Shown piece after piece: positions 48,613 through 57,003 of a stretch of 64,000 nt of DNA. The DNA comes from Tersicoccus mangrovi (GTDB lineage Bacteria; Actinomycetota; Actinomycetes; Actinomycetales; Micrococcaceae): the NCBI RefSeq assembly GCF_036881825.1, contig NZ_JBAJMW010000005.1, positions 248,001 to 312,000 of the forward strand, read 5' to 3'. Position 1 is the first letter of the stretch; each line of letters starts with the position of its first letter. A program made the translations under genes and the position numbers. The notes beneath the pieces are model-generated. The model searched no databases. It was not told the origin of the DNA and saw nothing but the letters and a program-made list of their open reading frames with translations.

Positions 48613-49998
48613 GTGACCAGCCAGACCCCTACCCAGAATCCCCCGCTGCCCACCGGCGACGCCGTGGTCCAGGACCTGCCCTGGCGCTGGGGCGTGCAGG
48701 GGAAGATCTTCCTCATCGGCGGTCTCGGCTTCATGTTCGACGCCTGGGACGTCACCCTCAACGGCTTCCTCATCCCCCTGCTCTCCGCCGACTGGCACCT
48801 GAGCCCGGGTGAGGCCGCGTGGGTCGGCACCGCCAACCTGATCGGCATGGCCGTGGGCGCGTTCGCGTGGGGCGGCATCGCCGACGCCGTCGGCCGCAAG
48901 GTGGCCTTCACCCTGACGCTGCTGATCTTCTCCGTGTTCACCCTGCTCGGGGCTCTCTCCCCGGACCTGCTCTGGTTCTGCGTCTTCCGGTTCGTCGCCG
49001 GCTTCGGCCTCGGCGGCTGCATCCCGGTGGACTACGCCCTGGTCGGCGAGTTCACGCCGCGGAAGCACCGGGGCCGGGTGCTGACGGCGATGGACGGCTG
49101 GTGGCCGATCGGCGCCACCCTGTGCGGCGTCGTCTCGGCCGCCCTGGTCGCGGCCTTCGCCGACTGGCGGCCGCTGATGCTGGTGATGATCGTCCCGGCG
49201 CTGCTCGTCTTCTGGGTGCGCACCGGGGTGCCCGAGTCGCCCCTGTTCCTCGTCGGCAAGGGCCGGCGGGAGGAGGCCGCCCGCGTCATCGACGGCCTGA
49301 TCGCCCGCACCGGGGCGACCGTGGGACCGTGGCGGCTGCCCGAGCCCGAGGCGGCCCCGAGGCTGGCGATCGGCTCCCTGACGAAGCAGGTCGCGCTGCT
49401 CTGGCGGTTCGACGCGAAGGTCACCCTGACCGCGTGGAGCCTGTTCGTCACCATCCTGCTCGTCTACTACGGCGCCCTGACCTGGATGCCCTCGATCCTG
49501 GTCAAGGCCGGCTACCCCGAATCCAGCGCCTTCCTGCGCACGGCGGGCATGACGGCGATCGGCCTGGTCGGCGCGCTCGTCGCCGCGGCGCTGGTGGAGC
49601 GGCTGGGCCGCAAGTGGCTGCTCGCCGTCACCGGTCCCCTCGCGGCGCTGAGCCTGGTGGTGTTCGCCCTGTTCCTGGACGCGGGGGCGCCCGTGGCGGC
49701 GAATGCGCTGCTGCTCTTCTTCGGCTTCGTCGTCCAGGTGGCCATCCCGGTGCTGTACACCTACGTCTCCGAGCTCTACCCGACACAGTTGCGCGGCTCC
49801 GGCTTCGGCTGGGCGTCGACGGCGTCCCGGGTCGGCGCGGGCCTGGTGCCGCTGATCTTCGGCTCGCTGCTCTGGCCGGTCCTCGGCCTGCCGCTGACGT
49901 TCGCCGTCACGGGCGCGCTCGTGGTCGTCGCCGTCGTCATCATGGCGGTGTGGGCGCCCGAGACCCGCGGCCGGGAGCTGGCGACGCTGGAGCACTGA
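48613..49998 (+). CDS. MFS transporter, metabolite:H+ symporter type
   Basis: This 461-residue transporter has twelve membrane helices. The first loop motif GGIADAVGRKVAFTLTL (near residue 94) and the mid-loop GEFTPRKHRGRVLTAMDGWW (near residue 150) are typical of sugar/organic-anion carriers of the SV2/metabolite-symporter type; LYPTQLRGSGFGW near residue 393 is the matching motif in the second half. The GTG at 48613 has GGAAAGAGG 7 bases upstream. Its convergent neighbours gntK and manD make a sugar acid a reasonable guess for substrate, but this is inference only. Confidence 0.88.
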   Translation: MTSQTPTQNPPLPTGDAVVQDLPWRWGVQGKIFLIGGLGFMFDAWDVTLNGFLIPLLSADWHLSPGEAAWVGTANLIGMAVGAFAWGGIADAVGRKVAFTLTLLIFSVFTLLGALSPDLLWFCVFRFVAGFGLGGCIPVDYALVGEFTPRKHRGRVLTAMDGWWPIGATLCGVVSAALVAAFADWRPLMLVMIVPALLVFWVRTGVPESPLFLVGKGRREEAARVIDGLIARTGATVGPWRLPEPEAAPRLAIGSLTKQVALLWRFDAKVTLTAWSLFVTILLVYYGALTWMPSILVKAGYPESSAFLRTAGMTAIGLVGALVAAALVERLGRKWLLAVTGPLAALSLVVFALFLDAGAPVAANALLLFFGFVVQVAIPVLYTYVSELYPTQLRGSGFGWASTASRVGAGLVPLIFGSLLWPVLGLPLTFAVTGALVVVAVVIMAVWAPETRGRELATLEH

Positions 49999-50009
49999 AC
50001 GTCCGCTCC

Positions 50010-50055
50010 ACGACGACGGCCCCGGGAATCGCATGATTCCCGGGGCCGTCGTCGT
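50010..50055. terminator. Very strong terminator between convergent genes
   Basis: A perfect 21-bp stem (50010-50030 with 50035-50055) encloses the loop GCAT. It serves the MFS gene on the plus strand and gntK-manD on the minus strand; it ends two bases before the gntK stop. Confidence 0.92.
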
Positions 50056-50056
50056 C

Positions 50057-50602
50057 TCAGGCGCGGGTGCGCAGGCCGTCGAGGGCCTGCCGGACCAGGT
50101 CGTCGACCGGCTGGGCGATGTCGAGCACGAACCCGGGCTCGTCGGTGGCGAGCGGCTCGAGCGTCGCCAGCTGGGAGCGGAGCAGGCCGGCCGGCATGAA
50201 GTGGTCGCTGCGGCCCTCCATGCGCGCCTGCAGCACCTCGACCGAGCCGGCCAGGTGCACGAACACCGTGTCGGGCGCCTCGGCGAGTATGGCGTCCCGG
50301 TAGGCCCGCTTGAGCGCGGAGCAGGCGACCACGAGGCCCCGGCCGGAGGTCCCCGCCTCGGCCAGGTGCTCCCCCACCCGGCGCAGCCACGGCCAGCGGT
50401 CCTCGTCGGTCAGCGGGGTGCCGGCCGCCATCCTGCGGACGTTCTCGATCGGGTGCAGCGCGTCCCCGTCCACGAACGGGACGCCGAGCTCGTCGGCGAT
50501 CAGGGCGCCGATGGTCGTCTTGCCGGACCCGGACACTCCCATCACCACGACGAGGGGCGCGTGCGGTGCCGAGGTGTCCTGCGGGGCGATTGCGCCGCTC
50601 AC
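50057..50602 (-). CDS. gntK: Gluconokinase
   Basis: This 181-residue kinase phosphorylates gluconate to 6-phosphogluconate, feeding the pentose phosphate pathway. The P-loop is MGVSGSGKTT (near residue 21); DGDALHPIENVRRMAAGTPL (about residues 45-64) and DRWPWL bind gluconate; CSALKRAYRD is the conserved catalytic segment. Family length is normal. The ATG overlaps the manD stop by 4 bases (ATGA), so the two are translationally coupled. Confidence 0.93.
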   Translation of the reverse strand: MSGAIAPQDTSAPHAPLVVVMGVSGSGKTTIGALIADELGVPFVDGDALHPIENVRRMAAGTPLTDEDRWPWLRRVGEHLAEAGTSGRGLVVACSALKRAYRDAILAEAPDTVFVHLAGSVEVLQARMEGRSDHFMPAGLLRSQLATLEPLATDEPGFVLDIAQPVDDLVRQALDGLRTRA

Positions 50603-51828
50603 CAGTCGTGCACCGTGCCGTCGGCGAGCCGGTTGTAGGGCAGATAGGCCGGCTGGTACTCATACTTCGCGGCCTCCTCCTCGTTCAGCTCGACGCCGAG
50701 GCCCGGGTTGTCCCCCGGGTGCAGCAGCCCGTCGACGAAGGTCAGGGACTGCTCGAAGACGGCGTTCGTCCTCTCCGAGTGCTCCATGTACTCCTGCAGC
50801 CCGAAGTTGTGGATCGCCATGCCGACGTGCATCTGCGCGGCCAGGCCCACCGGGGAGACGTCGGTCGGGCCGTGGAAGCCCGACTTGACCTGGTAGACCG
50901 CGGCGAAGTCCATGACCTTCTTCAGGGGGCTGATGCCGCCGAAGTGGGTCGACGCGCACCGGACGTAGTCGATCAGCTGCTCACTGATCAGGTCCTTGAT
51001 GTCGTAGATCGAGTTGAACACCTCGCCGATGGCGAGCGGCGTCGTCGTGTGCTGCCGGACCAGCCGCAGCGCCTCCTGGTTCTCGGCCGGGGTGCAGTCC
51101 TCGAGCCAGAACAGGTCGTAGGGCTCCAGGTCCTTGCCGAGCCTCGCGGCCTGCAGCGGCGTCATCCGGTGGTGGCCGTCGTGCAGCAGCGCCAGATCCG
51201 GGCCGAACTCGTTGCGCACCGCCTCGAACACGCCGGGCAGGTGCCGCAGGTAGGCGCGGGTGTCCCAGTCCTCCTCGACGGGCAGGGCGGTGCGCTGGGC
51301 CGGCTCGTAGTCGTAGCGCTCTCCCGAGGCCTGCGCCTGCGCGGCCACGCCGTAGAGCGCCTTGATGCCGGGCACCGAGGTCTGCACGCGGATCGCCGAG
51401 AAGCCGTGCTCCTTCTCGTGCCGGATGGAGTCGAACAGCTCCGGAAGGTCCCGGCCGGAGGCATGGCCGTAGGTGGACAGGCCGCGCCGGGAGGCGCCGC
51501 CGAGCAACTGGTAGACCGGCATCCCGGCCACCTTGCCCTTGATGTCCCACAGCGCCATGTCGACGGCGGCGATCGCGGCCATCGTCACCGGCCCGCGCCG
51601 CCAGTAGCCGGACCGGTAGAGGAATTGCCAGGTGTCCTCGATGTTCGCCGGGTCGCGGCCCAGCAGCAGCGGGACGACGTGCTCCTTCAGGTACGCGGCG
51701 ACGGAGAGCTCGCGGCCGTTCAGGGTCGCGTCGCCGAGGCCGGTCACCCCCTCGTCCGTCGTCACCTTGAGGGTGACGAAGTTGCGGGTCGGGCTGGTGA
51801 CGACGACGTCGGCCGCGACGATCTTCAT
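50599..51828 (-). CDS. manD: Mannonate dehydratase (enolase superfamily, ManD)
   Basis: This 409-residue enzyme of the ManD/RspA subgroup dehydrates D-mannonate (and in some members D-gluconate) to 2-keto-3-deoxygluconate. The catalytic residues fit: the arginine of AIRVQTSVPG and the tyrosine 12 residues later, then HDGHHR with the metal aspartate and catalytic histidine. Metal glutamates lie in WLEDC and AIGEVF. GAAGGAGAA precedes the ATG at 51828. Coupling to gntK suggests a sugar-acid route in which mannonate, gluconate or both are used; no KDG kinase or aldolase is seen nearby. Confidence 0.9.
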   Translation of the reverse strand: MKIVAADVVVTSPTRNFVTLKVTTDEGVTGLGDATLNGRELSVAAYLKEHVVPLLLGRDPANIEDTWQFLYRSGYWRRGPVTMAAIAAVDMALWDIKGKVAGMPVYQLLGGASRRGLSTYGHASGRDLPELFDSIRHEKEHGFSAIRVQTSVPGIKALYGVAAQAQASGERYDYEPAQRTALPVEEDWDTRAYLRHLPGVFEAVRNEFGPDLALLHDGHHRMTPLQAARLGKDLEPYDLFWLEDCTPAENQEALRLVRQHTTTPLAIGEVFNSIYDIKDLISEQLIDYVRCASTHFGGISPLKKVMDFAAVYQVKSGFHGPTDVSPVGLAAQMHVGMAIHNFGLQEYMEHSERTNAVFEQSLTFVDGLLHPGDNPGLGVELNEEEAAKYEYQPAYLPYNRLADGTVHDW

Positions 51829-51930
51829 GACGTTCTCCTTCGGGGGCGCGCGGGTGCGGCCCGTCTCAGCGGTGGTGCCGGTACTGGCGCGGTCCGATCG
51901 GCCGGCCCGTCACCGTTCGCGGTCGCCGCC

Positions 51931-52536
51931 TCAGCGGGCGGTCTCGGGTTCGGCGGTCTCGGTGCCGGCCGGGGCTTCGGGCCGGCGCGCCAGGTCGGCG
52001 AGAACCTCCACGAGCAACCCGTGCTCGACGACCTTGAGCCGGGCGTGCAGGGATTCCTCGCCCTCGCCCGGGCGGATGTCGAGGGCCCGTTGGGCCAGGA
52101 TCGGGCCGGTATCGACGCCGTCGTCGACGAGGTGCACCGTGACCCCGGTGACCTTCGCCCCGTACGCGAGCGCATCCCGCACGCCGTGGGCGCCCGGGAA
52201 CGCCGGCAACAGCGCGGGGTGGGTGTTGATGATGCGGAAGCGGCGCACCACGCCGGGGCCGACGATGCGCATGAACCCGGCGAACAGCACGAGGTCCGGC
52301 TCGTGCTCGGCGATGGCGGCCTCGAGGGCGTCGTTCCAGGCGGTCCGGTCGGCGAAGGCGGCCCGCGCGACGGTGAAGGTGGGCACACCGGCCCGGGCGG
52401 CCCGGTCCAGGCCCGTACAGCCTGGCACGTCGCTGCCGACGGCGACGACGTCGAGCGGCAGCGTGCCGGCGGCCACCGCGTCGAGGACGGACTGCAGACC
52501 GGTGCCGGACCCGGAGACCATGACGAGCAGACGCAT
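51931..52536 (-). CDS. purN: Phosphoribosylglycinamide formyltransferase
   Basis: This 201-residue enzyme transfers a formyl group from 10-formyl-tetrahydrofolate to GAR in purine synthesis. The phosphate loop is VSGSGTGLQS (residues 8-17; the usual Asn is replaced by Gly). The catalytic region INTHPALLPAFPG (near residue 103) keeps Asn and His, and the catalytic Asp is in VDDGVDTGPI. The C-terminal 20 residues are a Pro/Glu/Thr tail. The ATG at 52536 is 6 bases after TAGACT, a leaderless arrangement. purH, often its neighbour in actinobacteria, lies 5.4 kb away. Confidence 0.94.
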   Translation of the reverse strand: MRLLVMVSGSGTGLQSVLDAVAAGTLPLDVVAVGSDVPGCTGLDRAARAGVPTFTVARAAFADRTAWNDALEAAIAEHEPDLVLFAGFMRIVGPGVVRRFRIINTHPALLPAFPGAHGVRDALAYGAKVTGVTVHLVDDGVDTGPILAQRALDIRPGEGEESLHARLKVVEHGLLVEVLADLARRPEAPAGTETAEPETAR

Positions 52537-52542
52537 GCCGTC

Positions 52543-52548
52543 AGTCTA
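52543..52548 (-). promoter_or_regulatory. -10 box of purN, leaderless arrangement
   Basis: TAGACT on the minus strand lies 6 bases before the purN ATG; no ribosome site is seen. Confidence 0.5.
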
Positions 52549-52608
52549 GGAGTTCGCCCGGAGGCTTCCCCGGCCGGCACTGTTCCCTGCTCGCCGCACG
52601 GCGAGCGG

Positions 52609-53949
52609 TCAGGAGGTGGGCTGCAGGTCCTCGACGTCGACGGTCGCGGAGACCGGTTCGCGGGACGGCAGGTCCTCCAGCGGCGGCTGGCGCTCGAGCC
52701 AGGGGCCGACGACGTAGCCGAGGACGACGCCGATGGCCACCTCCGCCGCTGTCAGGGCGGCCGTGAGAGCGACGTGGGGGCCGAGGTCGGTGAGCCGGCC
52801 GAGGCCGATCCCGCCGCCGGAGAGCCAGGCGCTCACGCCCATGAGCAGGCCGGCGACGACGCCGGCGGCCAGCCCGAGGGCGAGGGTGGAGAGGGTCGCC
52901 GAGAGCCACCGCACGCGGATCCGCAGGGCGAGCCAGTCGTCGAAGTGATTCTCCGCCTCGCGCAGGAACCACCAGCCGGCGAGCATCCCGGCGACCACGG
53001 GGATGAGCAGGGTCAACAGCGCGAACACGGGCGTCGACGTCGGGACGGCGCCGAGGACGGGCACCGCGGGCAGCGCGCCGAGGTCCGTGGCGAACGGGCT
53101 GACCGTCGTCCCGGTGCCGAGCGCGAAGCCGGCGCCCGACGTGTACGAGGCCGTCCACAGCACGAGGTTCGGCATCACCGCGAGCTGCCCGACGGTGAGG
53201 GCCGCGGCCCCGACGGCTCCGGGGTGCAGGGCCTCGACGATGGTGATGATGTCCGCCCAGTGCACCGCGAGCATGACGGTCAGCAGGACGGCGGACGCCG
53301 CGACGGTGGCCAGGACGGCCAGCGTGCCGGCGCGGAGCACGGACCACAGGTAGGAGCCGGCCCAGCGCGACCGCTGGCTGCGGCGTGCCAGCCACTCGGC
53401 CGCGTCGACGCCCACGAGGCGGGTCCACGAACCCGCCTCCTGGCGGGCTCCGGCGACCAGGCCGATCGCGATCGGCAGGAGCGGGACGAGCGCCCCGAGC
53501 GGGGTCGGCACCGACACCTCGGGCGTCGAGCAGATGTAGGCGGTGCCCATCCCGGCGAGCGCGTACACACCGAGGGCGCCGACCGCGCCCTGCCACAGCT
53601 GGTCCGTGTAGGAGGCGCGCGCCAGCCGGCGGCCGCCGCGCCAGGCGAGCAGCAGCGGGATGAGGGTACCGCCCAGCGGGATGAGGGAGAAGACGCCGGG
53701 CAGGCCACCGTCGGAGACCGTCAGCGGGGTCCCGTGCAGCAGCAGCCACACCTGGCCGGCGAGCCGGGCGGCGGAGGCCGCGGACCGGTCCGCGAAACCG
53801 CCCGCGAGCCAGGCGCCGAACACCGGCACGAGCACGAGCACGGCGGTGACCAGGGCGACCTGGAGGAACACGATGGCGCCCTGCAGCCACAGGGGCATCG
53901 GGAGGTGGCGGTGGCCGCGCGGACCGAGTGTCATCTTCATCGAGATCAT
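52609..53949 (-). CDS. DUF6350-like polytopic membrane protein
   Basis: This 446-residue membrane protein has about eleven hydrophobic segments. It resembles the actinobacterial DUF6350 family, which I know as a regular neighbour of purN (and sucCD) in Micrococcales; the function is unknown. Notable conserved-looking loops are LLLHGTPLTVSDGGLPGVFSL-like residues near 50, AVMPNLVLWTASYTSGAGFALG (near residue 247) and FLREAENHFDDW (near residue 320). The start among three close ATGs is taken at 53949, which has GGTGGG upstream. The C-terminal 35 residues are hydrophilic and acidic. Confidence 0.8.
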   Translation of the reverse strand: MISMKMTLGPRGHRHLPMPLWLQGAIVFLQVALVTAVLVLVPVFGAWLAGGFADRSAASAARLAGQVWLLLHGTPLTVSDGGLPGVFSLIPLGGTLIPLLLAWRGGRRLARASYTDQLWQGAVGALGVYALAGMGTAYICSTPEVSVPTPLGALVPLLPIAIGLVAGARQEAGSWTRLVGVDAAEWLARRSQRSRWAGSYLWSVLRAGTLAVLATVAASAVLLTVMLAVHWADIITIVEALHPGAVGAAALTVGQLAVMPNLVLWTASYTSGAGFALGTGTTVSPFATDLGALPAVPVLGAVPTSTPVFALLTLLIPVVAGMLAGWWFLREAENHFDDWLALRIRVRWLSATLSTLALGLAAGVVAGLLMGVSAWLSGGGIGLGRLTDLGPHVALTAALTAAEVAIGVVLGYVVGPWLERQPPLEDLPSREPVSATVDVEDLQPTS

Positions 53950-54134
53950 GGTCCCACCGGGCGGCGCCGCGGACCGGCAGGCAACGCCGCCGACCCGCCG
54001 AAACGCGGCGCCGACGCCCACGTTCCGGCGCCCCGTGCGACGCGGCGGCGCCATCGATCCGGGTTCACGGGACGTTCACGCCGGCGTTGCCGACACCTGC
54101 CCGGCCCGTCGCCTCGGCCGGTGACGCTGAGTCC

Positions 54135-55367
54135 GTGCGCATCGCGATCGTGGCCGAATCCTTCCTGCCCCACATGAACGGCGTCACCAATTCCCTCCTC
54201 CACGTGCTCGAGCATCTCGCCCGGCGCGGCGACGACGTGCTCGTCGTGGCGCCGTCGGGAGCGACCGTGGCTCCCTACATCCCTGACCAGCTGGCCGGGT
54301 TCCTGCCCGCACCGCTCTCGTCGGTGGTGATGGAGGACGAGGGCCCCACCGAGGTGCACGGCTTCCCCGTGCACCGGCTGCCGTCGTTCGCTCTCGCGGG
54401 GTATCCGAACGTGCGGGTCGCGGCCGGCACGGTGGGACGGGTGCGGCGACTGCTGGCCGACTTCGCGCCCGACGTCGTGCACCTGGCCTCCCCGTTCGTC
54501 CTCGGCTGGCGCGCCGTGCAGGCGGCCAACCAGCTCGGCATCCCGACCGCCGCCGTCTACCAGACGGAGGTGCCGGCGTACGCCGCGCGGTACGGGGTGC
54601 CCTGGCTGGAGCCGCGGCTGTGGCAGCGGGTGCAGGACATTCACCGGGCCTCCACCGTGACACTCGTGCCCTCCTCGTTCGCGCACGACCAGCTCGTCGA
54701 GCACGGCGTCCCCCGCCTGCAGCTGTGGCGGCGCGGCGTGGACACGACCGGGTTCAGCCCCCACCGGCGGGACGACGCGCTGCGCGCGGAACTCGCCCCG
54801 AACGGCGAGAAGCTCGTGGGCTACGTCGGGCGGCTGGCCGCGGAGAAGCAGGTGGAGGACCTCGCGGTGCTCGCCGACGCCCCCGGGGTGCGGCTCGTCG
54901 TCGTCGGCTCCGGGCCGTTGAAGGAGGCCCTGCAGGCGCGGCTCCCCCACGCCTGGTTCGCGGGGTTCCGCTCGGGTGCCGACCTCGGCCGGATCGTCGC
55001 CTCACTCGACGTCTTCGTCCACCCCGGGGAGTCCGAGACGTTCTGCCAGACCATCCAGGAGGCGATGGCCTCCGGTGTGCCGGTCGTCGCGACGGGTCGC
55101 GGGGGCCCGCTGGACCTGGTCGACTCGTCCCGGACCGGGTGGCTCTACCGCCCCGGCGACCTGGACGGGCTGCGGGACCGCGTGCTCGACCTCGTGGGCG
55201 ACGACGCGAAGCGGGCCGCATTCGCCCGCGCCGCCCACGCCTCGGTGCAGGGTCGCACCTGGCCGGTGCTGTCCGATCAGTTGATCGGCCACTACGAGGA
55301 CGCCATCGTGGCCCATCACGAGGTGCGCCCGACGGGCCGCTCCGCCCTCCGCCTGCGCCGAGGCTGA
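54135..55367 (+). CDS. GT4 glycosyltransferase, MgtA-like alpha-mannosyltransferase
   Basis: This is a 410-residue retaining glycosyltransferase of family GT4 with two Rossmann-like domains. The N-terminal block AESFLPHMNGVTNSLLHVLEH-like (residues 6-26) binds the acceptor. The E-x7-E motif is in HPGESETFCQTIQEAMASG (near residue 298), and GYVGRLAAEKQVE (near residue 231) is the nucleotide-sugar loop. It resembles the GDP-mannose-dependent MgtA/PimB-type enzymes that mannosylate glycolipids and lipoglycans. ManC at 9.9 kb would supply the donor. GTG start at 54135; no good ribosome site, with a GACGCT box 6 bases before it. Confidence 0.87.
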   Translation: MRIAIVAESFLPHMNGVTNSLLHVLEHLARRGDDVLVVAPSGATVAPYIPDQLAGFLPAPLSSVVMEDEGPTEVHGFPVHRLPSFALAGYPNVRVAAGTVGRVRRLLADFAPDVVHLASPFVLGWRAVQAANQLGIPTAAVYQTEVPAYAARYGVPWLEPRLWQRVQDIHRASTVTLVPSSFAHDQLVEHGVPRLQLWRRGVDTTGFSPHRRDDALRAELAPNGEKLVGYVGRLAAEKQVEDLAVLADAPGVRLVVVGSGPLKEALQARLPHAWFAGFRSGADLGRIVASLDVFVHPGESETFCQTIQEAMASGVPVVATGRGGPLDLVDSSRTGWLYRPGDLDGLRDRVLDLVGDDAKRAAFARAAHASVQGRTWPVLSDQLIGHYEDAIVAHHEVRPTGRSALRLRRG

Positions 55368-55439
55368 CGGCACCCCCGCGACAGAGCCCTGCATCCAGGC
55401 GCCGCAGACGGGTGCGGACGGTCCGGAGGGGCCGCCCGG

Positions 55440-55682
55440 TCAGTCGTCGAGCGCGTCGGGCCCGTCGTCGGTGCGCCGGGCCCGGTCCGCTTCGCGGCCG
55501 GTCTCCTGGGCCGCGGCCTCGGCGGCCTCGCGGTCGTCCTCCGGCTCGTGGGTGTTCGCCTCCGACGTCGCGCCGATGCCGACGCCGTCCTCGTGACCGG
55601 GGATGTTCGACGGATCCGGGTCGCGCGGGGCCGACCCGCCCGCGTCGGACCGGTTCTGGCCAGCATTCTGGGTCTCGCTCAT
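55440..55682 (-). CDS. Small acidic disordered protein
   Basis: This 80-residue protein, MSETQNAGQNRSDAGGSAP at the start, is rich in Asp, Glu, Ala and Gly and should be disordered except for an Ala/Glu-rich helical stretch (about residues 50-70). NIPGHEDGVGIG near residue 26 looks conserved; I recall similar short hypothetical proteins in Micrococcaceae. AAGGGAG lies 8 bases before the ATG. Function unknown. Confidence 0.7.
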   Translation of the reverse strand: MSETQNAGQNRSDAGGSAPRDPDPSNIPGHEDGVGIGATSEANTHEPEDDREAAEAAAQETGREADRARRTDDGPDALDD

Positions 55683-55798
55683 GGCTCGCTCCCTTCTCCG
55701 GCACGCCGGCCGTCTGCCGGGCGCCACTGCCGCGGTGGGACGCCCACGACAGGCACCCCACGGGTTCAGCGTAGTGCGACGGCGCTCCGGCGTCTGCC

Positions 55799-55858
55799 CT
55801 GTCGTCTGCGCTGTCGAGTGCCCTGTCGAGTGCCCTGTGGAGTGCCCTCACGATTGCC
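55799..55858. repeat. Five degenerate 12-bp tandem units downstream of kwaB
   Basis: Units begin at 55799, 55811, 55823, 55835 and 55847; the second and third are identical (CTGTCGAGTGCC), the others differ at a few positions. They lie between the small acidic gene and the Kiwa terminator, in a 229-base spacer (55683-55911) with no gene. Confidence 0.75.
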
Positions 55859-55871
55859 TGACGGGCGCCCT

Positions 55872-55893
55872 GACCGCGGCCCGTCCCGCGGTC
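55872..55893 (-). terminator. Terminator of the kwaAB operon
   Basis: GACCGCGG (55872-55879) pairs perfectly with CCGCGGTC (55886-55893) across a 6-base loop, 19 bases past the kwaB stop. Confidence 0.6.
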
Positions 55894-55911
55894 TCCCTGC
55901 TCGTCAGCGTC

Positions 55912-57003
55912 TCAGTCCGCCACCCGGTGCTTCGTCCCCGCCTCGTAGCGGCGGTCCGTCAGGTCCGAACGGAGCAGGTCGTCGGCCAGCAGCTTGACGA
56001 TGAGGAACCGGGTCTGCGGGCCCGACTCGTAGACCAGCCGCCGATCCTCCCCCTCCCCCGCGGTGCCCACCCCGAACTGGGGATTCCGGTCGACGAAGGA
56101 GACGAGGTTCGGGGTGGTCAGCGCTCCCGCGTACTCGGGATCGGCCGCGAGCAGCCGCGCGAGCTGCGCCATCTTCGCGATCATCGCCGGTTCGGTGGCG
56201 ACGGCCTCGCCGAGCTGCTCGCCCCCGTCGATCGCGACCGTGGCGGTGGCCGTCGCGAAGGTGGTGCGGGCCATCTCCCGGGCCCGGTCCGGCGCCTGCA
56301 GCTGCTGCGCCAGCGTCGTCACGGCGGTGAACAGGACGTGCTCGCCGATCACCGCCGCGTCGAAGCGCGGCGAGTAGTAGAGCAGCTGTTCGGTGGGCAC
56401 CGGCTCCCAGTACCCGTCGCGCGGCAGGAGCGCCCGCACACCGCGCACCCGCCGCGTCGCGATGCCCTCTCCCTTGAGCCGGTACACCGCGACCCGGTCA
56501 CCGTCCGCCCCGGTGAGCACGTGCGCCATCGCGACGACCGGTTCGGCGGCCTCGCCGCGGTCGAGCGGCAGGTCGTCGGTGAACAGCCGCTCGTGCAGCC
56601 GCGCCAGGGCGGGGACGTTGGCGAGCTCGTCGACGAGAACCTCGTGGCTGCCCGGGCGGTAGGACGGGTCGTAGGGCACCAGTTCCTTCTCGAGCAGACC
56701 GAGCAGGTGCGCCTGGACGTCGGTGATCACCTCGGCGGCCAGGCCCGCGGTGAAGTCGACGGCGCTCAGCACGGCATCGGTGAGGCTGTTCCGGACCAGG
56801 GCGGTGCTCAGGGTCGGATCCACGAACAGGGCTTCCAGCCCTGCCCGCGCGCCCGCGAGCGCCACCGGCTGCCCGTCGCCGATGGCGTCGGCGGCAACGT
56901 CGGTGGCGGCACCGACGGGTACGACGGCGTCGGTGGCGCCGCCGGGCACGGGGACGCCGGCACCGGTACGGGTGGTGGGCGACGTGGTCGGAAGGCTGGT
57001 CAC
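55912..57003 (-). CDS. kwaB: KwaB-like (DUF4868) protein of a Kiwa anti-phage system
   Basis: This is a 363-residue cytoplasmic protein. The C-terminal half has the features I associate with DUF4868/KwaB: YYSPRFDAAVIGEHVLFTAV (starting near residue 165), a helical stretch with MIAKMAQLARLLAADPEY (near residue 235), and the closing KLLADDLLRSDLTDRRYEAG, ending TKHRVAD. Kiwa is a two-gene defence system in which KwaA sits in the membrane and KwaB binds it and DNA of the invading phage. The first 50 residues are Thr/Pro/Ala-rich and look like a lineage-specific extension. The GTG start overlaps the kwaA stop as GTGA. Identification rests on motif memory plus the membrane partner, not on a search. 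Confidence 0.72.
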   Translation of the reverse strand: MTSLPTTSPTTRTGAGVPVPGGATDAVVPVGAATDVAADAIGDGQPVALAGARAGLEALFVDPTLSTALVRNSLTDAVLSAVDFTAGLAAEVITDVQAHLLGLLEKELVPYDPSYRPGSHEVLVDELANVPALARLHERLFTDDLPLDRGEAAEPVVAMAHVLTGADGDRVAVYRLKGEGIATRRVRGVRALLPRDGYWEPVPTEQLLYYSPRFDAAVIGEHVLFTAVTTLAQQLQAPDRAREMARTTFATATATVAIDGGEQLGEAVATEPAMIAKMAQLARLLAADPEYAGALTTPNLVSFVDRNPQFGVGTAGEGEDRRLVYESGPQTRFLIVKLLADDLLRSDLTDRRYEAGTKHRVAD

